64,000 bases of DNA from Actinomycetota bacterium (GTDB taxonomy: Bacteria > Actinomycetota > Nitriliruptoria > Nitriliruptorales > Nitriliruptoraceae): assembly GCA_019348135.1 (NCBI GenBank), contig JAHWJY010000002.1:1-64000 (forward strand), in the 5' to 3' direction. This document shows positions 39,549 through 49,100 of this stretch, one piece after another. The translations under genes and the position numbers were made by a program. The first letter of the stretch is position 1; every line of letters begins with the position of its first letter. A model generated the notes under the pieces. It searched no databases, was not told the DNA's origin, and was given only the letters and a program-made list of their open reading frames with translations.

Positions 39549-40708
39549 GCGCCCGCCCCGGACCCGGTGCCCCTCACGGCACGCCGCCACCCGACCCAGG
39601 CCGCGCCGGCGAGGACCACGGCCCGCGCCACGATGGCGATCCCGAAGGGCTCCCACGGCCAGGCGCCCTCGAGGCCGCCGTCGACGAAGGTGGCGAGGTA
39701 GGGGAACCGCGTGACGGTCACCGCCACGTCGGTGACGGCGAAGGCGGCGAGCCACCACCAACCCGGGAAGGACAGCGCGAACAGCGGCAGCAGCCACAGC
39801 GAGAACTGCGGCGAGTACACCTTGCTCGTGAGCAGGAACACGGCGAGCAGCGGCAGGGCCGCGAGGTGCCACGTCACCGGCGGGTCCCGACGGACCGCGA
39901 CCGCCGCCACCGCGGCCACGCCGAGGACGAAGGCGACGGCCGTGACGAGGTTCAGCGTCCCGATGTCGGGGGCCCACCCGGTCGTGCGCATCACGACCGT
40001 CGTGAGGGCGTCCCAGTCCGACGGTCGCTCGCGGGACAGCTCGAAGAAGCGCAGCCAGCTCGCCGGCGCGGCCAGCGCGACCGGCAGGTTCACGGCCCAC
40101 CACGCGACCGCGCCGGCGAGGACCGTGACGAGGCCGGCCTTCCGCCCACGCAGCCGCCAGGCAGCCGCGGCCAACGGGAGCAGGAACAGCCCGGGGAACA
40201 GCTTCGCCGCCGTCCCCAGCCCGAGGAGCGTCCCGGCGAGGCCGTCGCGTGCGCGGCGGTGGGCGACGATCCCGCCCGTCGCCAGGAGCACGGCGGGCAG
40301 GTCCCAGTTGACGGCGCCGCTCACGAGCAGCGTCGGGGCGGCGGCGAAGGCGAGCGCGCGCCGCAGCCCGACCTCGTCCGCGAGCAGGGCGGCGGTCCCC
40401 GCCGCCGCCCCGACGAGGAGCAGCCCGGTCCAGAGCAGGAACGTGCCGGCGGAGGACGCCGGGACACCTGCGAGCCACATCCACAGCCCCGTGAGGACGG
40501 GGTACTCGACCGGGTGGTCGAGGTAGGGCACGGCCCCCTCGGACAGCCGCTCGACGAACCACAGCGGCGGGACGTCGGAGTAGCACCAGCGGAGGTAGAG
40601 GTCCGGGCCGGCGCCGGGGGTGCCGCACCACGACTTCAGCGCCAGCGCCCCGAGCGTCGCCGTGACCGCGAGGACGACGGGCAGGAGGAGGCGCCGGGAC
40701 GGGACCAC
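39545..40708 (-). CDS. glycosyltransferase 87 / DUF2029-like membrane protein
   Basis: LYLRWCYSDVPPLWFVERLSEGAVPYLDHPVEYPVLTGLWMWLAG...LGLGTAAKLFPGLFLLPLA...VYSPQFSLWLLPLFAL. Confidence 0.78.
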   Translation of the reverse strand: MVPSRRLLLPVVLAVTATLGALALKSWCGTPGAGPDLYLRWCYSDVPPLWFVERLSEGAVPYLDHPVEYPVLTGLWMWLAGVPASSAGTFLLWTGLLLVGAAAGTAALLADEVGLRRALAFAAAPTLLVSGAVNWDLPAVLLATGGIVAHRRARDGLAGTLLGLGTAAKLFPGLFLLPLAAAAWRLRGRKAGLVTVLAGAVAWWAVNLPVALAAPASWLRFFELSRERPSDWDALTTVVMRTTGWAPDIGTLNLVTAVAFVLGVAAVAAVAVRRDPPVTWHLAALPLLAVFLLTSKVYSPQFSLWLLPLFALSFPGWWWLAAFAVTDVAVTVTRFPYLATFVDGGLEGAWPWEPFGIAIVARAVVLAGAAWVGWRRAVRGTGSGAGA

Positions 40709-40709
40709 C

Positions 40710-41282
40710 TCAGCGCGGGACGAACAGGCCGACGGCGATCAGGGCGAGGCCCAACACGACCGCGGCGGCCCGGGAGCTGCCGCCGTCGTACCAGGCGAAC
40801 AGCAGCAGCACCGTGCCGATGCCGACGAGCGCCGGCCCCAGGGCCCGCCGGGCGTCGTCCTCCTCGACCTCCTCGTCGGTGGGGTCGACCTGGAGGCGGC
40901 CCTGGCGGTCGATCCACGCCCCGCGGGGCGGGTCGTACCAGCCCGGCTGGGGGCCGCCGAGCGCCCGCACCGCCGCGCGCTCCTCGTCCGGCAGCCGCAC
41001 CACCAGCTCGCTCCAGCTGACGACGAGCTCGGCACGCAGCTCGTCGCGCCACTCCCGGTCGACGATCACCTCCACGCGCTCGCCCGCCGGCACCGCGTCG
41101 GCCGCGATGCCGCGGTGCGCCGTCAGCGCGAGGATGCGCTCGGCGAGGACCGGGTGGAACGTCCCGAGGAGCGCGTCGACCCGTGGCGGCAGGGGCGTGC
41201 CGGCGGACAGCAGCGGGACGTCGCAGTCGGCGCACCGACGCACGTCCGGCTCGTACTCGTCGTGGCACTGGGGACACCGCAT
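40710..41282 (-). CDS. zinc-ribbon plus C-terminal TM hypothetical protein
   Basis: MRCPQCHDEYEPDVRRCADCDVPLLSAG; two C-terminal TM helices. Confidence 0.6.
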   Translation of the reverse strand: MRCPQCHDEYEPDVRRCADCDVPLLSAGTPLPPRVDALLGTFHPVLAERILALTAHRGIAADAVPAGERVEVIVDREWRDELRAELVVSWSELVVRLPDEERAAVRALGGPQPGWYDPPRGAWIDRQGRLQVDPTDEEVEEDDARRALGPALVGIGTVLLLFAWYDGGSSRAAAVVLGLALIAVGLFVPR

Positions 41283-41348
41283 GCGGGGAGGCTACGTGGC
41301 GCGGCTACCGTCGAGCGCCGACCCCGACGAGGAGGGAGGCGCGAGGTC

Positions 41349-41909
41349 GTGGGTGCCGGTACCGACGAGGAGCGCAGTGACCTCCTCCGGCTGCTCCTCA
41401 ACCCGCGCCGGCTCGCCGTGCTCGGGCTCGTCGCGACGCGGCCGCGGTCCGCGGACGAGCTCGCCGGCGACCTCGGTGTCCGTCGTCAGCAGGTCCTCCG
41501 GGCGGTCGCCCCGCTCGTGACCGCGGGTCTCGTCCGCCGACGTGGGGACCGCTACGAGCTGGTCGAGGATGCCGTGGTCGCGGCCGCGCGCGAGCTGCCC
41601 GGTCCCGAACCCGCCGACCCGTACCTGTTCCGCGGGATGCTGCCCGAGGAGCACGAGGTCATCGCGCGGTTCTTCGAAGGTCGCCGGCTCGTGGAGTGGC
41701 CGATGACGCTGTCGAAGCGCCTCGTCGTGCTCGAGCGGCTGGCGCTGGAGTTCGAGCCGGGACGCCGCTACGCCGAGGCGGAGGTCAACGACGTGCTGCG
41801 GGTGTTCAGCGACGACTACACGACCCTGCGGCGGGCCTTGATCGACGAGGGGCTCCTCGACCGCGCCGGCGGCGAGTACTGGCGCTCCGGGGGCCGGATC
41901 GCGGGCTAG
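41349..41909 (+). CDS. ArsR-like HTH plus DUF2087 domain protein
   Basis: LLNPRRLAVLGLVATRPRSADELAGDLGVRRQQVLRAVAPLVTAGLV HTH; KRLVVLERLALEFEPGRRYAEAEVNDVLRVFSDDYTTLRRALIDEGLLDR (DUF2087). Confidence 0.8.
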   Translation: MGAGTDEERSDLLRLLLNPRRLAVLGLVATRPRSADELAGDLGVRRQQVLRAVAPLVTAGLVRRRGDRYELVEDAVVAAARELPGPEPADPYLFRGMLPEEHEVIARFFEGRRLVEWPMTLSKRLVVLERLALEFEPGRRYAEAEVNDVLRVFSDDYTTLRRALIDEGLLDRAGGEYWRSGGRIAG

Positions 41910-41941
41910 CGTCGGACCGGATCCGATCCCGGGGAGGCCGC

Positions 41942-42664
41942 ATGACGGAGAAGCTGTACGCGACCGACGCCTACGCACGCGAGGTCGCCGCGACGATCGT
42001 CGACGTCGATCGCGAGGACGGGCGGGTGCTCCTCGACCGCACCGTGTTCTACCCCGGCGGCGGTGGGCAGCCGCACGACACCGGGGCGCTGTGGATCGGC
42101 GACGACCGGCTCGACGTCGTCCGGGTCGCGCCGGACGGGGACCGCGTCTGGCACTGGGTCGAGGGCGGGCTGCCGTCGACCGGGACCACCGTCCGGGGCG
42201 AGGTGGACTGGGACCGGCGCTACACGCTGATGCGCACGCACACCGCGATGCACGCGCTGTGCGGGGTCGTCTGGGAGCGCTTCCAGAGCCCCGTGACCGG
42301 GGGGAACATGGAACCCGGGGAGGGACGGCTCGACTTCGAGATCTCCGACTGGGACAGCGACCGGGACCGCCAGGCGATCGAGGACGAGCTCAACCGCCAG
42401 CTCGCGCTGTCGCGCGCGGTCGAGGTCGACTTCCTCCCCCGCGAGGAGGCGGACCGGGACCCCAGCCTCATCCGCACCAAGGTGAGCCTCCTGCCACCGG
42501 ACCTGCGCGAGGTCCGCGTCATCGACATCGTCGGTCTCGACCGGCAGGCGGACGGGGGGACCCACGTGCAGGCCACGGACGAGGTCGGCCGCATCCGCAT
42601 CGCCAAGGTGGACAACAAGGGCAAGGGGTTCCGGCGCATCCGGATCGCCCTCGACGAGGACTAG
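41942..42664 (+). CDS. alanyl-tRNA editing protein AlaX-like
   Basis: LDRTVFYPGGGGQPHDTG; RRYTLMRTHTAMHALCGVV (HxxxH). Confidence 0.88.
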   Translation: MTEKLYATDAYAREVAATIVDVDREDGRVLLDRTVFYPGGGGQPHDTGALWIGDDRLDVVRVAPDGDRVWHWVEGGLPSTGTTVRGEVDWDRRYTLMRTHTAMHALCGVVWERFQSPVTGGNMEPGEGRLDFEISDWDSDRDRQAIEDELNRQLALSRAVEVDFLPREEADRDPSLIRTKVSLLPPDLREVRVIDIVGLDRQADGGTHVQATDEVGRIRIAKVDNKGKGFRRIRIALDED

Positions 42665-42840
42665 CCCTGGTCGTCGTCGGCGGGCTCGTCGAGCAGCGCG
42701 GCGAGCCGCGCGGCCACCGGGTCGTCCTCGGCGGGGAGCCCGGCCTTCGGAACGGCCGCGCCCCCGTCCTCCGGGCACGTGTCCTGCCACGGCAGGAGCT
42801 CGCGCCGGCAGACCGCGCAGGCCTTGAGGTCGAGGTCCAT
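42661..42840 (-). CDS. small zinc-ribbon-like protein (start uncertain)
   Basis: MDLDLKACAVCRRELLPWQDTCPEDGGAAV; 4-bp tail overlap with AlaX gene. Confidence 0.5.
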   Translation of the reverse strand: MDLDLKACAVCRRELLPWQDTCPEDGGAAVPKAGLPAEDDPVAARLAALLDEPADDDQG

Positions 42841-42959
42841 CTCGAGCCCGGAGCCGCCGCTCCCGCCGCCCTCGTCGCCGCCCCTCTTCTGCACGAACCC
42901 CACGCCGACCTCCGGTCTGCTGCGTCCCGCCAGCGTACGGACCCCGCGCGTGCCGGCGG

Positions 42960-43175
42960 TCAGATCCGGTCGCGGTCGGTGCGGCGCAGCCGGCGGGACT
43001 CGCCGGCGTAGGTGTCCGGCGCCCGCTCCTCGGCCCACGCGACGCCGGTCTCGGGACAGCGGTAGTAGACCGTGCCCTGGCCGTCGGAGCGGACCTGGTC
43101 GAGGTGCTTGACGACGTAGTCGCGGGCGGCGTCCCCGCTCATCACGTTCAGCACGTCACAGCGGCACGCGGTCAC
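42960..43175 (-). CDS. small hypothetical protein
   Basis: VTACRCDVLNVMSGDAARDYVVKHLDQVRSDGQGTVYYRCPETGVAW; GTG overlaps stop of upstream acylase gene (translational coupling). Confidence 0.55.
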   Translation of the reverse strand: MTACRCDVLNVMSGDAARDYVVKHLDQVRSDGQGTVYYRCPETGVAWAEERAPDTYAGESRRLRRTDRDRI

Positions 43176-45598
43176 GGGCGCTCCTCGGCTCGACGGTCGG
43201 GGGACGACGGTAGGCCGGCGGGGCCGCCACGCCCAACGTGCGTGGGCAGCAGGCGCAGGTCGGTGACCGCGGCGGCGGCGACCTCCTGAGGCGTCCAGGC
43301 GATCGGGAGGGCGTCGCCGCGCAGCCACATCCCGAGCTGGTCGTCGTAGTGTGGTGACACCGGGTTGCCGGACTGGCCGCCGGCGAGGACCCACCGCGCC
43401 GACGACCACTCGCCGACGTCGACCAGCATCCGCAGGGACGCGACCGCGACCGGGTCCCCGAGCGGGTCGAGGGGCGGCACCGAGGCCTGGGGGATGGTGG
43501 TGGCGTCGCCGGGGCAGGGGTGGGGACCGCGGTCGAAGACGGCACCGAGCGCCGGCGCCGCCCGGCTGACCGCGTGCCGGAAGGTCACCGTGCGGACCTC
43601 GCCCCAGCCCCAGTCGCGCACGTCCCCACCGCGGGCTCGGCGCAGCTCACGCACCGCCTCGCCGAGGACGTCGGCGAGGACGGCGTCCCAGCCTTCCGGG
43701 AACCAGCCGTCGGGGCGGCGGCGGAGGAGGTCGATCGCGTGGGCGGTGCGCTTCAGCCCGACGATGCCGTGGGCCATGAGGGGTCGGACCGAGCTGGCCC
43801 CGAGCACGGCCTCGGCGGCGTTCGGAGCACGGACGCGCGCGACGCGGCGGACCAGCGCGGCGAGCGCGAGCTCGAAGACGGCGGCGGCCGGGCTGTCGGT
43901 GGAGACGCGACCGTCCCAGGCGCCGAGCAGCTCCAGGGCGAGCCGGACGTCGCCGTCCACCGGCGGGACGGCGAGGACCTGGCCGCGCACCTCCTCCCAG
44001 GGGATCGAGCGCGTGTCCCGCTGGAGCTCCGCCGTGGCGGCGAGGTCCCAGTCGTCGCGGGCCGCGAGCGCGTCACGGATCGCCGTCGCCCGGTAGCCGT
44101 CGAGGAAGTCCGACCCCAGGAGGGGGTGGTCGCCCTCCGCGACCGGTGTGTTGTTCGCGGAGGCGACGAAGCCGACCTCCGGGTCGAGCTCGAAGGGCAT
44201 CGCCGCGAACGGCACCCGCGCGCCGGTCCACCCCGTGTCGGGCAGCCACCCCGGCAGCGGCACGACCCCGGTCCCCGACCGTCGCACGGGCAGCTCACCG
44301 ACGAGCTGCCATCCGATCCCGCCGCCGGTGTCCGCCCCCACGATGTTGAGCGACATGCCGGGCCAGTGCGCGAAGCGGCGCCTGAGCGCGTCGAACGAGC
44401 CGGCGCCGGCGGCGTCGAGGAGGCCCTCGACCTCCCCGCCGGTCAGCCACACCGCGCTGATCGACAGCCCGAGTCGGATCCCCGGGTCGGGCGCGACCCC
44501 GTCCAGCGCCCCGAGGGTGTCTCCGAGGAGCGGACCGCGGGGGGTCTCGAGCACCTCCTCGACCACGGGCTCGCCGCCCGAGACGGCGATGACCTCGCGA
44601 CGGACCGTGCACGCCACCGGCCCCTCGGGTCCGAGGACGGCACCCCCGTCGGCGACGACCTCCTCGAGGAACAGGTCGGTGTCGTCGGCGAGCCCGGCGG
44701 TCACGCCCCAGGCGACGGTCCCGTCGTGTCCCGCCGCGACGCCGGGCGTCCCGACGAAGGCCGCCCCCGCGAGCTGCCAGCCCGGGGTGACGAGGTGGGC
44801 CAGGTACCAGGGCGGCGGGAGCGACGGTGGGAGGTGCGGGTCGTTCGCCACGAGCGGCCGCCCGGTCGCCGTCCGGGCGCCGGCGAGGGCCCAGTTGTTC
44901 GACGCCCCGCCGATCGCGACGTGCTGCGCGAGCCGGTCGAGGTCGGCGCCGAGGCGCTCGACGACGCGTCCGACCGCGGCGCCGGCGGGGGACGTCGCGG
45001 CCAGGTGGGCCGGCGTCCCCGGGTCGAGGGCCCGCAGCGCCTCCGCCCCGTCCGCCGTCAGCACCCGCAGGCGCATCAGCTCCTCCTGCCAGTTGCCGGC
45101 GAGCAGGAAGGACTGCAGCTTCAGCGTCGCGATGACGTCCACCGCGGTGTGGGGCGTGGGGCGGGACCGCAGCAGCGTGAACTCGTGCGCCGCTGCGGAC
45201 GACCCGATGGTCGCGCCGGCGGTGACGCCGGCGGCGAACGCCTCGACGCGCCGGCGCAGGTCGGGCCGGAGGTCGCCGAGCTGCGCCTCCGCACGGTGAC
45301 GCAGGCCCAGCCGGCGGGTCAACCGGTCGATCGGCAGGCCGTCCGCCCCGATCAGCTCGGCGAGCGTGCCGCTCGCGACCCGCTTGTAGGTCTCGACCTG
45401 GAAGGCGCGGTCCTGGCCCTGGCAGAAGCCCAGACCGAAGAACGCGTCGGCGTCGTGCCCCGCCTCGATGTGCGGGACGTGCCACCGGTCGCGGCGGACG
45501 CGCACCGGTCCGTCGATGCCCTGGACCGTCCGCACCCCGTCGGTGTGTGGCAGCCGCGCCCCGAGGGCGATCCGGAACAGCTTGCGTGCTGTGGACAC
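43172..45598 (-). CDS. penicillin acylase family protein (Ntn hydrolase)
   Basis: FGLGFCQGQDRAFQVETYKRVASGTLAELIG; GGASNNWALAGARTATGRPLVANDPHLPPSLPPPWYLAHL (N-terminal nucleophile Ser region). Confidence 0.9.
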   Translation of the reverse strand: MSTARKLFRIALGARLPHTDGVRTVQGIDGPVRVRRDRWHVPHIEAGHDADAFFGLGFCQGQDRAFQVETYKRVASGTLAELIGADGLPIDRLTRRLGLRHRAEAQLGDLRPDLRRRVEAFAAGVTAGATIGSSAAAHEFTLLRSRPTPHTAVDVIATLKLQSFLLAGNWQEELMRLRVLTADGAEALRALDPGTPAHLAATSPAGAAVGRVVERLGADLDRLAQHVAIGGASNNWALAGARTATGRPLVANDPHLPPSLPPPWYLAHLVTPGWQLAGAAFVGTPGVAAGHDGTVAWGVTAGLADDTDLFLEEVVADGGAVLGPEGPVACTVRREVIAVSGGEPVVEEVLETPRGPLLGDTLGALDGVAPDPGIRLGLSISAVWLTGGEVEGLLDAAGAGSFDALRRRFAHWPGMSLNIVGADTGGGIGWQLVGELPVRRSGTGVVPLPGWLPDTGWTGARVPFAAMPFELDPEVGFVASANNTPVAEGDHPLLGSDFLDGYRATAIRDALAARDDWDLAATAELQRDTRSIPWEEVRGQVLAVPPVDGDVRLALELLGAWDGRVSTDSPAAAVFELALAALVRRVARVRAPNAAEAVLGASSVRPLMAHGIVGLKRTAHAIDLLRRRPDGWFPEGWDAVLADVLGEAVRELRRARGGDVRDWGWGEVRTVTFRHAVSRAAPALGAVFDRGPHPCPGDATTIPQASVPPLDPLGDPVAVASLRMLVDVGEWSSARWVLAGGQSGNPVSPHYDDQLGMWLRGDALPIAWTPQEVAAAAVTDLRLLPTHVGRGGPAGLPSSPDRRAEERP

Positions 45599-45758
45599 CT
45601 CGACCTCCCGACGCCGGGAGGCTAGAGGGTCGACCCGGACGGATGGTCGGGGGCCCGCCCGCCCGCCGCCCGGTGGCGACCCCACGGTGCCGGAACCACA
45701 CCCGGGCGCTGCTGCTCGCGGCCAGGGGGATGCGGACACGCGGGTAACGTGCGGCGCC

Positions 45759-47048
45759 ATGACGACCGACCGGAACCCCATCGACGTCCTGCGTGCGCGC
45801 GGGTTCGTCCAGGACGTCACCGACGAGGACGGCCTGCGCGAGCTCTTCGCGACCGAGCAGGTCACCTACTACGTGGGGTTCGACCCGACCGCGCCGTCGC
45901 TGCACGTCGGCAACCTCGTCGGGATGATGGCGATGTCGTGGCTGCAGCGCCTCGGCCACCGCCCCATCGCGATCGCGGGAGGGGCCACCGGCCGTATCGG
46001 TGACCCGTCCGGCCGGGACGAGGAACGGCAGTTGCTCGACGAGGAACAGCTGCAGCGCAACCTGTCGGGCATCCGGGCGCAGCTGTCGCACGTCATCGAT
46101 CTGTCCTCACCCGAGCGCGGACTGCTGCTCGACAACCACGAGTGGCTGGGGGTCATCAGCTTCCTCGACTTCCTGCGCGACGTCGGGAAGCACTTCTCGG
46201 TCAACGCGATGATCTCGCGCGAGTCGGTCAAGAAGCGTCTCGAGGAGCGCGAGCAGGGCATCAGCTTCACCGAGTTCAGCTACCAGCTCCTCCAGGCGTA
46301 CGACTTCGCCCACCTCTTCGAGGCGGAGGGCTGCCGGCTCCAGGGTGGCGGTTCGGACCAGTGGGGCAACATCGTCGCCGGCATCGATCTCACCCGTCGC
46401 CTGCAGGGGGGTGAGGCGTTCGGCCTGGTGTGGCCGCTGGTCGAGCGCTCGGACGGCAGGAAGATGGGCAAGTCCGCCGAAGGCGCGGTGTGGCTCGATC
46501 CCGAGCGGACGTCTCCGTACGCCTACTACCAGTGGTTCCTCAACCTCCCCGACGCGGACGTGATCCGGTTCCTCAAGCTCTTCACCTACCTCGAACTCGA
46601 GGAGATCGCCGAGCTCGAGAGCCAGCTCGAGCGCGACCCGGCGGGTCGTCTCGCCCAGCGTCGGCTCGCCGAGGAAGCGACCCGGATCATGCACGGCGAC
46701 GACGGCGTCGCCGCCGCCCGGCAGGCGACCGACGCGCTGTTCGGCACCGACCGGTTCGCCGGCATCGACGACCGCGTGCTCGCGGACGCCTTCGACGCCG
46801 CCCCGTCCGCCGACCTCGACCGCGCCGCGCTCGTCGACGGCATCGGCCTCCTCGAGGTCATGACGGCCGTCGGCGCGGCCAGGAGCAACGGCGAGGCGCG
46901 GCGGCTCGTCGACCAGGGTGGGGTCCGGCTGAACAACGTCCCCGTCGACGACCCCACCCGGACGCTCGGTCCCGACGACCTCGCGGGCGAGAGCACGCTC
47001 GTCCTACGCGTGGGAAAGAAGCGGTACTTCCTCGCCCGCTTCCGCTGA
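45759..47048 (+). CDS. tyrS: tyrosine--tRNA ligase
   Basis: YYVGFDPTAPSLHVGNLVGMMAMSWLQRLGHRPIAIAGGATGRIGDPSGR; DGRKMGKSAEGAVWLD (KMSKS-like); C-terminal S4 domain. Confidence 0.95.
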   Translation: MTTDRNPIDVLRARGFVQDVTDEDGLRELFATEQVTYYVGFDPTAPSLHVGNLVGMMAMSWLQRLGHRPIAIAGGATGRIGDPSGRDEERQLLDEEQLQRNLSGIRAQLSHVIDLSSPERGLLLDNHEWLGVISFLDFLRDVGKHFSVNAMISRESVKKRLEEREQGISFTEFSYQLLQAYDFAHLFEAEGCRLQGGGSDQWGNIVAGIDLTRRLQGGEAFGLVWPLVERSDGRKMGKSAEGAVWLDPERTSPYAYYQWFLNLPDADVIRFLKLFTYLELEEIAELESQLERDPAGRLAQRRLAEEATRIMHGDDGVAAARQATDALFGTDRFAGIDDRVLADAFDAAPSADLDRAALVDGIGLLEVMTAVGAARSNGEARRLVDQGGVRLNNVPVDDPTRTLGPDDLAGESTLVLRVGKKRYFLARFR

Positions 47049-49070
47049 CCGCGGCGTGCCGGCCGCCGCCGGGATCAGCACGCGGAAGGCGGCCCCACCG
47101 CCGACGCGGTCGAGGATCTCGGCCGTGCCGCCGTGGAGCTCGGCGAACCTCGCGACGAGCGTCAGTCCGATGCCGGTCCCGGGTGAGGCCGCGGTGGCGC
47201 TCGCGCGTCCCTGTTCGAACGGCTCGAACAGCCGCTCCTTGAGGTCGTCCGGGACCCCGGGGCCGCGGTCGGCGACCACCAGCTCGGCCCCCGCCGCGAG
47301 GCGACGGACGGTGACGGTGACGACCGTGTGCGCCGGGGTGTGCCGCAGCGCGTTGTGGATCAGGTTCTCGACGATGCGCTCGACCTTGGGTCCGTCGACC
47401 TCGAGCGTGACCGGGTCGAGGTCGAGCTCGAGGCGGTCCCGGCCGGTCTCGAGCTCGTCGACGACGCGGTGGACCAGCTCGGAGAGGTCCTGGTCCTGCC
47501 GGGTGAGCGTCGCCGCCCCCCGCTCGAGCCGGTCGACGTCGAGGAGGTCGCGCAGCAGGCGTTCCAGCTTCTCCGCGTTCGCGATGGCCCGTTCGAGGAG
47601 CATGGCGAGCCGGGGCGCCTCCAGCCGGTCGCCGTGGTCCCGGATGGTGCGGGTGAACCCGAGCACGCTCGTCAGCGGCGTGCGGAGCTCGTGCGAGACC
47701 GACTGGAGGAAGGTGGTCTTGAGCTCGTGGAGCCGTTCCAGGCGCTCGACGGCGAGCTGCTCCTTGGAGAGCGCCTCCGCGGTCCGCTCCTGCTCGCGGA
47801 CGTGGTCGGTGATGTCGGTGACGATGCCGTGGATGCCCACGACCTCGCCCTGCGCGTCCCGGACCGGGACCTCCAGCGCCTCGTGCCAGCGCAGGCTCCC
47901 GTCGGGGTGGAGCCAGCGGTAGATCATGGGCGACGACCCGTCCTCGGCCGGCCCGCGGCGCCGCTCCAGGACCGCATCGATGTCGTCGGGGTGCATGTAC
48001 CGGCGGGCCGTCCGGGGGTTCTCGAACCAGACCGCTGCGGGGACCCCCGTCATCTCCTCGAGGGTGGCGTTGACGTACTCGAGCTGCGGTTCCGGAGCCG
48101 TCACCGCGGAGTAGATGCCGACGCGGGCGTTCTCGGCGAGCAGCCGGTAGCGCTCCTCGGTCCGGGCCGCGTCCACCCGGGCCTGCGCGACGGCCGTGAT
48201 GTCGTCCGCGACGGCGATGAAGCCGCCGTGGGCCTCGCCGAGGCTCAGTGGCAGCAGGGTGACGTCGATCGTGCGGCGCTCGCCGTCCCGGCGCAGGAGC
48301 TCGGTCTCGAAGAACTGGGTCTCGCCCGCCATCGCCCCCTGCCAGTGCTCCCGGTCCGCGTCCCTGCGCTCCGGTGGCGCGACGCGACGCAGGGTGCGCC
48401 CGAGGAGCGCCTCCGTCGGCCAGCCCGTCAGCTCCACGCTGGCGTCGTTGCCGTCGAGGACGCGGCCGTCGGGGTCGCAGAACCACACGGCGGCTCCCGT
48501 GGCCTGGACCAGCGAGGTGAAGCGCTGCTCGGACCGCGCCATGGCCGCCACCGTCCGCCGCAGCTGGCCCACCGCGGCCACGACGGCCGCGGCGACGAGG
48601 CCCCAGACGCCGAGCTCGAGCAGCGCCCGGGGCAGCTCCGTCGCGACGGGCGTGCCGACCCACGTCAGGGGCAGGAGCCGGGCCGCGGCGCAGCAGGCGA
48701 ACACGACCGCGACGCGACGGGCGCGGTGCAGGAGGGCGTCCTGGAGCAGGATCAGCGCCAGGAACGTGGTGAACCCGCTCGTCGCGCCAGCGGTCCAGGT
48801 CACGGTGACGATGGCCACGATCCCGAACGGGGCGGCGAGTCGTGGCCACCAGGCGCGGTAGCGGGGGGTCGCCAGCAGCCCGAAGAGGGACCCGAAGACG
48901 ACCGACACCACGGCGGTGTCGCCACCGGCGTCGGACAGCAGCACGGCCGTCATCGCGAGCGCGAAGGCGCCCACCACGGCGACGTAGCCCCACCGGTCAC
49001 TGCCGGGGAGGAGCGCGCGCAGGCCGTCGACCCCCCGTGGGGTCTCGGCGGCGACGGTCAGCGTGGACAT
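47004..49070 (-). CDS. membrane PAS-domain sensor histidine kinase
   Basis: PAS repeats; SHELRTPLTSVLGFTRTIRDHG H-box; ENLIHNALRHTP; DRGPGVPDD; GTGIGLTLVARFAELHGG. Confidence 0.9.
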   Translation of the reverse strand: MSTLTVAAETPRGVDGLRALLPGSDRWGYVAVVGAFALAMTAVLLSDAGGDTAVVSVVFGSLFGLLATPRYRAWWPRLAAPFGIVAIVTVTWTAGATSGFTTFLALILLQDALLHRARRVAVVFACCAAARLLPLTWVGTPVATELPRALLELGVWGLVAAAVVAAVGQLRRTVAAMARSEQRFTSLVQATGAAVWFCDPDGRVLDGNDASVELTGWPTEALLGRTLRRVAPPERRDADREHWQGAMAGETQFFETELLRRDGERRTIDVTLLPLSLGEAHGGFIAVADDITAVAQARVDAARTEERYRLLAENARVGIYSAVTAPEPQLEYVNATLEEMTGVPAAVWFENPRTARRYMHPDDIDAVLERRRGPAEDGSSPMIYRWLHPDGSLRWHEALEVPVRDAQGEVVGIHGIVTDITDHVREQERTAEALSKEQLAVERLERLHELKTTFLQSVSHELRTPLTSVLGFTRTIRDHGDRLEAPRLAMLLERAIANAEKLERLLRDLLDVDRLERGAATLTRQDQDLSELVHRVVDELETGRDRLELDLDPVTLEVDGPKVERIVENLIHNALRHTPAHTVVTVTVRRLAAGAELVVADRGPGVPDDLKERLFEPFEQGRASATAASPGTGIGLTLVARFAELHGGTAEILDRVGGGAAFRVLIPAAAGTPRSAEAGEEVPLLSHA

Positions 49071-49100
49071 ACGGGTTCCGTCGGCCGTTCGCGGCCGGAC

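Noticed and set aside
45599-45758. T-box or riboswitch upstream of tyrS
   Set aside because: The TAACGT element sits 8 nt from the ATG, implying a leaderless transcript, leaving no room for a leader.
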